Assembly (NCBI GenBank): GCA_021371955.1
Contig: JAJFVD010000003.1
Coordinates: forward strand, 310,001 to 374,000
From: Bacteroidales bacterium
Lineage (GTDB): Bacteria > Bacteroidota > Bacteroidia > Bacteroidales > UBA932
Direction: 5' to 3'
DNA length: 64,000 bases
Part shown: piece by piece, positions 15,027-23,173 of the stretch
How positions within the stretch are numbered: the stretch's first letter is position 1
How the letters are laid out: each line of letters opens with the position of its first letter
Made by a program: the position numbers and the translations under genes
Notes under the pieces: generated by a model
The model's input: only the letters and a program-made list of their open reading frames with translations
Told to the model about the DNA's origin: nothing
Databases searched by the model: none

Positions 15027-16820
15027 ATGGCACAATTTAAAATGCATCTTCTTGTTTGTGGAGGTACTGGTTGCAGAGCTTCACAAAGTGAAATTATTGT
15101 TGAGAATCTAAAATCGGAAATTAAAAACCTTGGGCTTGAAAACGATGCACAGGTTGTTATTACCGGTTGTTTCGGCTTTTGTGAAAAAGGGCCGATTGTT
15201 AAGATTGTTCCGGATAATACGTTCTATACTCAGGTTAAACCTGAGGATTGTGCAGAAATTGTCAGAGAGCACATACTTAAAGGCCGTAAAGTAAAAAGAC
15301 TTCTTTATGAAGATCCAGAAACCCAAAAACATATAGAAGATTCTAAACACATGAACTTCTACCAGAAGCAAATTCGTATTGCTTTGAGGAATTGCGGCTT
15401 CATTGATCCTGAAAATATTGACGAATACATTGCCCGTGACGGTTATGCTGCTTTGGGCAACATTATTACAGGAATGTCTCCTCAGGAGGCTATTGACATT
15501 ATGAAGAAATCCGGCCTCCGCGGAAGGGGTGGCGGAGGATTCCCTACAGGAATTAAATGGGAAATTGCTTCAAAAAGCAAAGCCGATCAGAAATATGTGG
15601 TGTGTAATGCAGACGAGGGAGACCCGGGTGCATTTATGGACCGTTCTATTCTTGAGGGCGACCCTCATTCTGTAATTGAAGCGATGGCTATTTGCGGCTA
15701 CTGCATTGGAGCAACAAAAGGTATTGTATATATACGCGCAGAATATCCGCTTGCGATTAAAAGACTTAAAATTGCCGCAAGACAGTCAAGGGCTTATGGA
15801 CTGCTCGGACAAGACATTCTGGGATCCGGCTTCTCTTTCGATATTGAACTGAGATACGGTGCCGGAGCTTTCGTTTGCGGCGAAGAGACTGCATTGATAA
15901 AATCAATGGAAGGTCTGCGCGGCGAGCCAACAGTTAAACCACCGTTCCCTGCAGAAAAAGGCTATCTTGGTAAACCAACCAATGTTAATAATGTTGAAAC
16001 ATTTGCCAATGTGCCTGCAATTTTCCTTAAGGGTGCAGATTGGTTCTCAAGCATCGGAACAGCAAAGTCAAAAGGTACAAAAGTGTTTGCTCTTGCCGGT
16101 AAGATTAACAATGTAGGCCTTATTGAGGTACCAATGGGTATAACACTCAGAGAGGTTATTTTTGAAATAGGCGGAGGCATAAAAGACGGCAAGAAGTTTA
16201 AAGCTGTACAAACAGGCGGGCCTTCGGGCGGATGTCTTACAGAGAAACACCTGGACACTCCTATCGACTTTGATAATCTGATTGCTGCTGGCTCAATGAT
16301 GGGATCGGGCGGTATGATTGTTATGGACGAGGACGACTGTATGGTTTCTGTTGCAAAATTCTACCTTGAGTTTACAGTAGAAGAGTCTTGCGGAAAATGT
16401 GCGCCATGCCGTATTGGAAACAAAAGACTGCATGAAATACTTGAAAAAATCTGTTCCGGAAAGGGTGTTGAGGCAGATATTGATTATCTGAAGAACTTAA
16501 GCAGGGTTATTAAAGACACTGCGCTTTGCGGCCTTGGCCAAACCTCTCCAAACCCTGTACTTTCTACTATTGAACATTTCCATGACGAATATCTGGCTCA
16601 CGTTAAAGAGAGAATTTGTCCTGCAGGAAGCTGTAAGGCTCTTAAACTCTATACTATACTTCCGGACAAGTGTACAGGTTGTACAGCTTGCGTAAGGGCG
16701 TGTCCTGTAGATGCAATAACAGGAGAAAAGAGACAGGCTCATGTTATTGATGTAAATAAGTGTATCCGTTGCGGTGCATGTTATGAGAAGTGTAAATTCA
16801 CAGCTATTCATGTTCAATAA
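15027..16820 (+). CDS. hydB: NADH-linked [FeFe]-hydrogenase beta subunit HydB (NuoF-like)
   Basis: I start at ATG 15027, just after the preceding stop; an in-frame TTG at 14973 would overlap the upstream gene. The 597-residue protein has, in order, a thioredoxin-like [2Fe-2S] domain (C11, C16, C48, C52), the NuoF flavin/NADH module with GRGGGGFPTG (166-175) and NADEGDPGAFMDR (194-206), a SLBB part, the [4Fe-4S] motif ESCGKCAPCRIGNKR around residue 450, and two C-terminal [4Fe-4S] ferredoxin motifs in the last 53 residues. This is the composition of HydB in bifurcating hydrogenases, where NADH and reduced ferredoxin jointly drive H2 formation. hydA follows after 10 bases. Confidence 0.94.
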   Translation: MAQFKMHLLVCGGTGCRASQSEIIVENLKSEIKNLGLENDAQVVITGCFGFCEKGPIVKIVPDNTFYTQVKPEDCAEIVREHILKGRKVKRLLYEDPETQKHIEDSKHMNFYQKQIRIALRNCGFIDPENIDEYIARDGYAALGNIITGMSPQEAIDIMKKSGLRGRGGGGFPTGIKWEIASKSKADQKYVVCNADEGDPGAFMDRSILEGDPHSVIEAMAICGYCIGATKGIVYIRAEYPLAIKRLKIAARQSRAYGLLGQDILGSGFSFDIELRYGAGAFVCGEETALIKSMEGLRGEPTVKPPFPAEKGYLGKPTNVNNVETFANVPAIFLKGADWFSSIGTAKSKGTKVFALAGKINNVGLIEVPMGITLREVIFEIGGGIKDGKKFKAVQTGGPSGGCLTEKHLDTPIDFDNLIAAGSMMGSGGMIVMDEDDCMVSVAKFYLEFTVEESCGKCAPCRIGNKRLHEILEKICSGKGVEADIDYLKNLSRVIKDTALCGLGQTSPNPVLSTIEHFHDEYLAHVKERICPAGSCKALKLYTILPDKCTGCTACVRACPVDAITGEKRQAHVIDVNKCIRCGACYEKCKFTAIHVQ

Positions 16821-16830
16821 TCTCCACTCT

Positions 16831-18594
16831 ATGGAAAAAATAAAGATAACAATAGATAATACAGAGGTAGAGGTTAGTAAAGGAGCAACCATCTACCACG
16901 CGGCAAAGCAGATAGGAATAGATATACCTGTACTTTGCTATTTGAATCTCGAACACCTCAATATTGAAAATCGTCCGGGCGGATGCCGTATTTGCGTTGT
17001 TGAGGTAGAAGGACGCAGAAACCTTGCTCCTTCTTGTTCAACAGAATGTACTCCGGGAATGGTTGTTCACACCCACAATCTGCGAGTGATGAATGCCAGA
17101 AAAACAGTTCTGGAGCTGATTCTGTCTGACCACCCAAAAGAATGTCTTGTATGTTCGTCTTCAGGACAGTGTGATTTGCAAAAACTGTCGCAGATGATGG
17201 GAATAAGAGAGATTCATGCAGTTGAGAATGCAGAAATGTCTACTTACAGAAAGGACTTTTCTCCTGCACTTAGGAGAGATATGGATAAATGTATCATGTG
17301 CCGCCGTTGCGAAACAATATGCAATGATGTTCAAACAGTTGGTGCCTTGAGTGCAGTAAACCGCGGATTTATGTCTGTAGTAGCACCGGCTTTTGAGCAG
17401 GATCTGGTGGATTCCCCTTGTACTTTTTGCGGACAATGTGTTGCAGTATGTCCTACTGGAGCATTGACTCCTTTTGATGATACAGCGAAAGTGATTCGTG
17501 CATTATCAGATCCTTCCAAGACCGTAATTGTTCAAACAGCTCCTGCTGTTCGCGCAGCATTGGGAGAGGAATTTGGCCTTGAGCCCGGAACACTTGTAAC
17601 CGGTAAAATGGTTGCCGCTCTTCGCTCACTTGGTTTTGACAAGGTATTTGATACAGACTTTGCCGCCGACTTAACAATTATGGAGGAAGGTACAGAGCTA
17701 CTTGACAGAATCGGAAGATACCTCAATGGAGAAAAAGACGTAAAGCTTCCTATCCTTACTTCTTGTTGTCCTGCATGGGTTAATTTCTTTGAAGAGTACT
17801 ATCCTGACATGCTTGATATTCCTTCAACAGCCCGTTCACCTCAACAGATGTTTGGAGCAATAGCAAAAAACTATTATGCCGATCTTTTAAAGGTTAAAAG
17901 GGAAGATCTTGTTGTTGTATCGGTTATGCCTTGCCTTGCCAAGAAGTATGAGTGTCAGAGAGAGGAATTTTCTACAAACGGAAATCGCGATGTAGACTTC
18001 TCAATTTCTACCCGTGAACTTGCATCTTTGATTAAGAGTTGCAATATCAATTTTGATTCACTTACGGAAGAGGAATTTGACCAGCCGCTTGGCGAATCTA
18101 CAGGTGCTGCTGTAATCTTTGGAGCGACAGGCGGTGTAATTGAAGCTGCTGTTCGTACTGCGTATGAACTTTTCACAGGCAAGAAACTTGAAAAAATAGA
18201 TTTCAAAGAGCTTCGCGGTTTGGATGGAATTCGTATGGCTACGGTTGATTTCAACGGGACTCCTATTCATATAGGAATTGCCCACCAATTGGGAAATGCC
18301 CGCAAACTTCTGGACGGTATACGTTCCGGAATGTACAATTTTCATGCAATCGAAATCATGGCATGCCCCGGAGGATGTATCGGCGGAGCCGGTCAGCCTC
18401 TGCACCACGGACATTCAGATATTATTAAAGCCAGGTTTGATGCTATTTACAGAGAGGATTCACAAAAGAAAATCAGGAAATCTCACGAAAATCCTTTTAT
18501 TATAAAACTTTATGAAGAGTTTTTGGGACATCCTCTTAGTGAAAAGTCGCATCATTTGCTACATACTCACTACTTTGACAAACATAAAAAATAG
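16831..18594 (+). CDS. hydA: [FeFe]-hydrogenase catalytic subunit HydA
   Basis: The start is taken at ATG 16831, after hydB stops at 16820; an earlier in-frame ATG lies inside hydB. The 587-residue protein has a [2Fe-2S] domain (C36, C52, C55, C69), a His-ligated cluster (H101, C105, C108, C114), two [4Fe-4S] motifs (C154-C164 and C197-C207) and a canonical H-cluster domain: TSCCP at 310-314, MPCLAKKYE at 366-374 and MACPGGCIGGAGQP at 510-523. The proton-transfer cysteine C312 is present, so the enzyme should be active. It reduces protons or oxidises H2. The maturases HydE, HydF and HydG are not in the window and must lie elsewhere. Confidence 0.96.
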   Translation: MEKIKITIDNTEVEVSKGATIYHAAKQIGIDIPVLCYLNLEHLNIENRPGGCRICVVEVEGRRNLAPSCSTECTPGMVVHTHNLRVMNARKTVLELILSDHPKECLVCSSSGQCDLQKLSQMMGIREIHAVENAEMSTYRKDFSPALRRDMDKCIMCRRCETICNDVQTVGALSAVNRGFMSVVAPAFEQDLVDSPCTFCGQCVAVCPTGALTPFDDTAKVIRALSDPSKTVIVQTAPAVRAALGEEFGLEPGTLVTGKMVAALRSLGFDKVFDTDFAADLTIMEEGTELLDRIGRYLNGEKDVKLPILTSCCPAWVNFFEEYYPDMLDIPSTARSPQQMFGAIAKNYYADLLKVKREDLVVVSVMPCLAKKYECQREEFSTNGNRDVDFSISTRELASLIKSCNINFDSLTEEEFDQPLGESTGAAVIFGATGGVIEAAVRTAYELFTGKKLEKIDFKELRGLDGIRMATVDFNGTPIHIGIAHQLGNARKLLDGIRSGMYNFHAIEIMACPGGCIGGAGQPLHHGHSDIIKARFDAIYREDSQKKIRKSHENPFIIKLYEEFLGHPLSEKSHHLLHTHYFDKHKK

Positions 18595-18600
18595 ATTGTT

Positions 18601-19080
18601 ATGAGTGCATTAATATTACAAGATTGTCATAAAAAAACGATAGAAGAAATTTGTATCTACTATAAAAATGATCCGGGGGATTTGATTAAAATTCTCCATA
18701 AGGCTCAAACGGCTTTTGGATATCTTCCAGAGAGTGTTCAGCGCGAAATTGCTTTTCATCTGAAAATTTCTGTTGCCAAAGTGTATGGAGTAGTTACATT
18801 TTACTCATTTTTCACGATGACTCCCAAAGGAAAACATCCAATCTCTGTTTGTATGGGTACTGCCTGCTATGTTAGAGGAGCCGAAAAAGTTCTTGATGAA
18901 CTTAAGGATCAGCTTAGAATCAAAGTTGGCGGAGTAACAGAGAATGGAAAGTTCTCTCTTGACTGCCTCCGTTGTGTAGGCGCATGTGGTCTTGCTCCTG
19001 TTCTCCTGATTGGAGAGAAAGTTTACGGCAGGGTAGAGGCTTCTCAGATTAAGGGTATACTTGACAGTTACCAGGACTAA
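18601..19080 (+). CDS. hydC: NADH-linked [FeFe]-hydrogenase gamma subunit HydC (NuoE-like)
   Basis: The 159-residue protein is a NuoE/24-kDa-type [2Fe-2S] thioredoxin-fold subunit with ligands C84, C89, C125 and C129 (CMGTAC and CVGAC). It passes electrons between the HydB flavin and the other clusters. An extra C122 lies in DCLRC. The gene begins 6 bases after hydA and closes the run; a hairpin terminator follows. The order B-A-C, with hydC last, differs from the hydC-first order of several Firmicutes and Thermotoga clusters as I remember them. Confidence 0.94.
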   Translation: MSALILQDCHKKTIEEICIYYKNDPGDLIKILHKAQTAFGYLPESVQREIAFHLKISVAKVYGVVTFYSFFTMTPKGKHPISVCMGTACYVRGAEKVLDELKDQLRIKVGGVTENGKFSLDCLRCVGACGLAPVLLIGEKVYGRVEASQIKGILDSYQD

Positions 19081-19097
19081 TTTTTTGTTAATTTGGA

Positions 19098-19136
19098 TAG
19101 AGGATGTCTCTGTATGAGATGTCCTCTATTTTTTTT
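19098..19136 (+). terminator. Terminator of the hydrogenase run
   Basis: Arms at 19098-19109 and 19117-19128 pair over 12 positions with two G-U type pairs and are followed by eight T residues (19129-19136). It sits 17 bases after the hydC stop, and the convergent gene ends inside the T run. Confidence 0.8.
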
Positions 19137-20073
19137 AACGCTGCTTACCAAGTCGTTCGATTAGATCTCTTTTAAGTTTTAAGGGATTTTTGATATTAAT
19201 GGTTTCCGGATTTCTGCCACAGATAAGATGTCTTCCGGTTCTTGTGAAATTGAAATAAGAAGGGTCTTCAATTGCAATCACAGTGAGAAGGTCGTATGGG
19301 TTTGAAAAGTATATTTGTTCTTTAAGGGCTTTATTCAAAGTCAAAGAAGAATCAATCTTAAATACCTTGTAAAATAAAGCTGAATCCCGCGATGCAAATT
19401 CTTTTATACCTCTTTCGGCATCATTCCACATAACGGCTCCGGCTCTGCCATTTGATGCAATTTTAATAAAATCGTCTCGAGTGAGTCGCATTTCATAGGC
19501 AGCGTACTTTCCAATGAAAATCAAAGGAATATTGTCTGACGCTTTAAGGACATTTGATGCACTTTCCATATCAACCCGAAAGTTATACGATAAGCTATCG
19601 GCTATTAACTCTCCATTGGAAGATATCTTTGGTGATGCCTGTATGTAAATTGAGTGGATATTTTTGGCAATTTGCTTTTCTTTATTGAAATATTCACTTA
19701 AGCAGGTTGCCTGTGCGAGCAATGCAATTCTCAGTTTGCCCGGATAAATTTTCAGAAGGGAGTCGATAGGGGAGTTGTCATAGAATACTTCCGACTTAAT
19801 TCCTGATATGGCGAGAAATTCTTTCAACCCGGATTTTCTTTTCTTATCCGGGTCTCCTGTGTGAATTATTGCAACGGGATTAATTGTTTTTGAAGATGCA
19901 ATCCAGTTAATTGCTTCGGCATCATCAATATCTATTCCGAAATCTGTGATAATGAGCAATGGAAAAATTTCTGTCTCTTTTTTTCTGTTATTGTTAAGAA
20001 GCAAAAAGGCACAAAAAAGCATTACCAATAAAGTAGAAATAATTGCTGAATATGTTTTTTTGAATAATGGCAT
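19135..20073 (-). CDS. Exported nucleoside-hydrolase-like protein
   Basis: The 312-residue protein has an N-terminal membrane anchor or signal (about residues 9-27) followed by LLIITDFGIDIDDAEAINWIA. That resembles the calcium-binding start of inosine-uridine nucleoside hydrolases (usually DxDxGxDD) with an altered spacing. The later segments VDMESASNVLKASDNIPLIFIG and the C-terminal SNPYDLLTVIAIEDPSYF (cf. hydrolase YDPLAV) support the family. It may hydrolyse nucleosides or a similar glycoside outside the cytosol, but the altered motif leaves activity uncertain. It is 4 bases downstream of the Crp/Fnr regulator gene and so is probably coregulated with it. Confidence 0.7.
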   Translation of the reverse strand: MPLFKKTYSAIISTLLVMLFCAFLLLNNNRKKETEIFPLLIITDFGIDIDDAEAINWIASSKTINPVAIIHTGDPDKKRKSGLKEFLAISGIKSEVFYDNSPIDSLLKIYPGKLRIALLAQATCLSEYFNKEKQIAKNIHSIYIQASPKISSNGELIADSLSYNFRVDMESASNVLKASDNIPLIFIGKYAAYEMRLTRDDFIKIASNGRAGAVMWNDAERGIKEFASRDSALFYKVFKIDSSLTLNKALKEQIYFSNPYDLLTVIAIEDPSYFNFTRTGRHLICGRNPETINIKNPLKLKRDLIERLGKQR

Positions 20074-20077
20074 CTTT

Positions 20078-20764
20078 TTATCCCAGTAAATTCTGAAGGG
20101 CAGCTCTGTTAATGACTTTCACCTCCTTGTGCTCAATAAGGATAATATTCTCTTCTTCCATTTCTGATATACATCTGGCAAGTGCAGGACGGGAAACACC
20201 AAAATACTTGGCAAGTTCGGTCTGATTTCTATCCATCCGGAATTTGTTAGTGCCAGGGTTCAAAACTAAGTTTTTATTCAATCCTTCAAGAATGTAGAAT
20301 GCCAGTTTGCCTTTGATTGTTTTAATATTCAGAGTCTGAAGCCTTGTTGAAAGAAATTGGGTTTTATTTGAATTGTATTTAATATAACTTTCAAGAAATC
20401 CGGCATCTTTTTGAAACATCTTCAGGACCTCGTCACGGGGAATAGAAATTATCCTGCAAAAATCGGTTGCAATAACATCTACGGGAAAAATATTGTTTTC
20501 GGCGAAAAGAAAAGCAGAAGCCAGCGGTCTCACGGCAGTAATATTTTCTATTGTCATAACACTTCCATTTTCGGCAACCATCTCTGTTTTTACAGATCCG
20601 GCCAAAAGAATGTTAAGATATTTGCATGGAGAACCCTGACGGGCAACAATATCTCCTTTCTTGTAAGTATTAATCTTAAATTCAATATCTTCAAAAAGGT
20701 TTTTAATTCTTTCTCCTGAGAGCGAACTCATAATAGGGCAACCTGAGAAATCTATTTCTTTCAT
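20078..20764 (-). CDS. Crp/Fnr-family transcriptional regulator, probably controlling hcp
   Basis: The 228-residue protein has an N-terminal cyclic-nucleotide-binding fold (KKGDIVARQGSPCKYLNILLAGSV) and a C-terminal winged helix with recognition helix TELAKYFGVSRPALARCISEM. It has no FNR-type four-cysteine cluster: Cys occur at positions 6 and 47 and then singly. It is divergent from hcp with a dyad in between, the arrangement of HcpR regulators that respond to nitrosative stress through a haem or similar ligand. The HcpR assignment is by context only. Confidence 0.82.
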   Translation of the reverse strand: MKEIDFSGCPIMSSLSGERIKNLFEDIEFKINTYKKGDIVARQGSPCKYLNILLAGSVKTEMVAENGSVMTIENITAVRPLASAFLFAENNIFPVDVIATDFCRIISIPRDEVLKMFQKDAGFLESYIKYNSNKTQFLSTRLQTLNIKTIKGKLAFYILEGLNKNLVLNPGTNKFRMDRNQTELAKYFGVSRPALARCISEMEEENIILIEHKEVKVINRAALQNLLG

Positions 20765-20782
20765 ATCGGAATATTTGCTTCA

Positions 20783-20790
20783 CAAAGATA
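20783..20790 (-). promoter_or_regulatory. -7 box of the Crp/Fnr regulator gene
   Basis: The minus strand reads TATCTTTG (TAnnTTTG), 18 bases upstream of the ATG at 20764. Confidence 0.55.
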
Positions 20791-20804
20791 AAATTTTATA
20801 TTTG

Positions 20805-20820
20805 TGTAACAATTATGACA
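20805..20820. promoter_or_regulatory. Candidate Crp/Fnr-type operator between regulator and hcp
   Basis: TGTAACAATTATGACA is a 16-base imperfect dyad with TGT and ACA ends, the geometry of Crp/Fnr sites (TGTGA-N6-TCACA). It lies between the two divergent -7 boxes, 22 bases from the hcp box, where it could act on both genes. Confidence 0.45.
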
Positions 20821-20841
20821 GATTAATGCTTTCATTATCTA

Positions 20842-20849
20842 TATTTTTG
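20842..20849 (+). promoter_or_regulatory. -7 box of hcp
   Basis: TATTTTTG matches TAnnTTTG, 47 bases upstream of the hcp ATG. Confidence 0.5.
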
Positions 20850-20896
20850 CTCATAGAAAGCTAGAGATAATTAATAATAATTTAAATTAGAAAATC

Positions 20897-22555
20897 ATGA
20901 GTAATATGTTTTGTTTTCAATGTCAGGAGACATCCCGAAATACTGGATGTACAGTTAAGGGTGTTTGCGGTAAAACCGCAGATGTAGCGAATCTTCAGGA
21001 TTTGCTGGTATTTATTTGCAAAGGCATTTCACATTATTCTGTTCCATTAAGAGCAATGGGAGTGGAAAACGATGAGGTTAACAAATTCATCACCGATTCA
21101 CTATTTATGACAATTACCAATGCCAATTTCGACAGAGAACGGTTTGTCAAAAGAATAGGCAGGGCGATTGACCTCCGCGATTCTGTAAGGGCGCTGTTTG
21201 TATCAAAAGGTGGCAAGATTGAAGATATAAAATACGAAGGAGCCTTCTGGTCTTCAAAAAATGTTGAGGAGATGGAACGCAAAGCATTGGAGGTTGGGGT
21301 ACTTTCAATAGAAAATGAAGACATCAGGTCTCTCCGGGAACTTACTACATACGGATTAAAGGGAATGGCCGCTTATGGTGAACATGCGTTTAACCTGGGC
21401 CATGAAGACAAAGAGATTTATGCATTTATGCAAAGAGCTCTTGTGGACACTACAAACGATAATCTTTCTGTTGAACAGCTCACTGGCCTTGTACTTGAAA
21501 CCGGCGAACACGGTGTGAAGGTTATGGCTCTTTTGGATAAGGCAAACACAACTGCATACGGCAATCCGGAAATAACAAAAGTTAATATAGGGGTGCGTAA
21601 TAATCCTGCAATTCTGATATCGGGCCATGATCTGAAGGATATGGAGGAGCTTTTAAAGCAAACAGAAGGAACCGGTGTAGATGTTTACACTCACTCAGAA
21701 ATGCTTCCTGCTAATTATTATCCTGCATTTAAAAAGTACAAACATTTTGTTGGAAACTATGGCAGCTCATGGTGGAGGCAGACTCAGGACTTTGAAACAT
21801 TCAACGGACCTGTTCTTTTCACTACAAACTGCATTGTTCCGCCAAAAAGTACTTCTACATACAGCGACAGAATATATACAACCGGAGCATCAGGATACCC
21901 GGGCTTTGTACATATTTCTGACAGAAAGGATGGAAAACCAAAAGACTTTTCAATTATAATTGAACATGCAAAGAAATGTCAGCCACCGGTAGAAATAGAA
22001 ACAGGTGAAATAATTGGCGGTTTTGCACATGCTCAGGTATTTGCTCTTGCAGACAAAGTTGTTGATGCCGTTAAATCAGGAGCTATTCGCAAATTTTTTG
22101 TAATGGCAGGATGTGACGGAAGGATGAAGGACAGGAACTACTATACAGAATTTGCTCAGGCCTTACCTAAAGATACTGTTATCCTTACTGCCGGTTGTGC
22201 CAAATATCGCTACAACAAACTTCCATTGGGCGATATCGGAGGAATTCCGCGTGTGTTGGATGCAGGCCAGTGTAACGACTCATATTCTCTTGCAATAATA
22301 GCACTTAAACTAAAAGAGATATTTAAGGCAAACAGTATAAACGACCTGCCGATAGCTTACAACATAGCATGGTATGAGCAAAAAGCAGTTATAGTTTTAC
22401 TTGCGCTACTCTCTCTTGGAGTTAAGAATATACATCTCGGGCCTACACTTCCGGGGTTCTTATCTGCAAATGTTGCCAATGTTCTTGTTAAGAATTTCGG
22501 CATAGCTCCAATAGGAACCGTAGATGATGATATGAAGCTCTTCCTTGGGGAATAA
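20897..22555 (+). CDS. hcp: Hybrid-cluster protein / hydroxylamine reductase
   Basis: The 552-residue protein has the Hcp N-terminal cluster motif with C6, C9, C18 and C24 (CFQCQE … GVCGK) and the later hybrid-cluster segments [52 protein letters not shown] and a final TVDDD. Class I Hcp (with CxxC at the start) reduces NO or hydroxylamine and supports protein S-nitrosylation chemistry in other bacteria. It acts in the cytosol with an electron donor not encoded next door. It is monocistronic, flanked by its likely regulator and by a strong terminator. Confidence 0.96.
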   Translation: MSNMFCFQCQETSRNTGCTVKGVCGKTADVANLQDLLVFICKGISHYSVPLRAMGVENDEVNKFITDSLFMTITNANFDRERFVKRIGRAIDLRDSVRALFVSKGGKIEDIKYEGAFWSSKNVEEMERKALEVGVLSIENEDIRSLRELTTYGLKGMAAYGEHAFNLGHEDKEIYAFMQRALVDTTNDNLSVEQLTGLVLETGEHGVKVMALLDKANTTAYGNPEITKVNIGVRNNPAILISGHDLKDMEELLKQTEGTGVDVYTHSEMLPANYYPAFKKYKHFVGNYGSSWWRQTQDFETFNGPVLFTTNCIVPPKSTSTYSDRIYTTGASGYPGFVHISDRKDGKPKDFSIIIEHAKKCQPPVEIETGEIIGGFAHAQVFALADKVVDAVKSGAIRKFFVMAGCDGRMKDRNYYTEFAQALPKDTVILTAGCAKYRYNKLPLGDIGGIPRVLDAGQCNDSYSLAIIALKLKEIFKANSINDLPIAYNIAWYEQKAVIVLLALLSLGVKNIHLGPTLPGFLSANVANVLVKNFGIAPIGTVDDDMKLFLGE

Positions 22556-22574
22556 TCCTTGAATCATATATTCC

Positions 22575-22602
22575 AGAAGGCCGGTCAATGACCGGCCTTC
22601 TT
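22575..22602 (+). terminator. hcp terminator
   Basis: A GC-rich hairpin, AGAAGGCCGGTCA paired with TGACCGGCCTTCT, lies 20 bases past the hcp stop. The T run is weak (TT, later TTTT). Confidence 0.75.
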
Positions 22603-22637
22603 ACGTTTTGGAATTTTAAATATAATGGATAATATTC

Positions 22638-22645
22638 TAACTTTG
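22638..22645 (+). promoter_or_regulatory. -7 box of the AlaX-like gene
   Basis: TAACTTTG matches TAnnTTTG and ends only 6 bases before the first ATG at 22652, so transcripts may be leaderless or translation may begin further in. Confidence 0.5.
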
Positions 22646-22651
22646 TAGAAA

Positions 22652-23122
22652 ATGAGAATTATGCTTAACGAACCAAAAAAGGATTACAACAGAGAGATGC
22701 ATACTGCGGAACATATTTTGAACCAAACGATGGTTAGAATGTTTGGTACAGACAGATCTTTCAGTAACCATATCGAAAGGAAGAAATCTAAATGCGATTA
22801 CAGGTTTCACAGGGCTCTCTCTCCGGAGGAGGTTAACAAACTTGAAAGTGCCGTAAATGAGGTTATAAGCAGGAATCTGGAAGTTAAAGAGCATCTGGTT
22901 TCAAGAGAAGAAGCGGAACTCAGATATAACACATCAAAATTGCCTCCTGAGGCCGGGGATATGATAAGGATTATTTCGGTGGGCGATTATGACCACTGCC
23001 CATGCATTGGGGAGCATATATCAAATACAAGCGAAATAGGACCCATAAAAATCATTTCAACAGATTTTGAAAGTGACAGAAATGTATTAAGAATCAGGTA
23101 TAAAAGGAGTCAGATAGAGTAA
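22652..23122 (+). CDS. AlaX-like tRNA trans-editing protein (AlaRS/ThrRS second additional domain)
   Basis: The 156-residue protein is a stand-alone editing domain. HTAEHIL supplies the HxxxH zinc motif and CPCIGEHISNTSEIG the C-x3-H motif, both typical of AlaX and of the AlaRS editing domain that hydrolyse mischarged Ser- or Gly-tRNA(Ala). The start is uncertain: ATGs at 22652, 22661 and 22697 are in frame, and the promoter-like box ends 6 bases before the first, so 22661 or 22697 may be used. Which tRNA it edits cannot be told. Confidence 0.83.
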   Translation: MRIMLNEPKKDYNREMHTAEHILNQTMVRMFGTDRSFSNHIERKKSKCDYRFHRALSPEEVNKLESAVNEVISRNLEVKEHLVSREEAELRYNTSKLPPEAGDMIRIISVGDYDHCPCIGEHISNTSEIGPIKIISTDFESDRNVLRIRYKRSQIE

Positions 23123-23148
23123 TAGTTTAAAATATCGACTTATTTAAC

Positions 23149-23156
23149 TACTTTTG
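23149..23156 (+). promoter_or_regulatory. -7 box of prfA-pyrF
   Basis: TACTTTTG matches TAnnTTTG, ending 17 bases before the prfA ATG. Confidence 0.55.
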
Positions 23157-23173
23157 CACACTATTTTATAAAT

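Noticed and set aside
16774..16830. Upstream extension of hydA
   Set aside because: It lies inside the hydB C-terminus; the ATG at 16831 gives the conserved [2Fe-2S] domain start.
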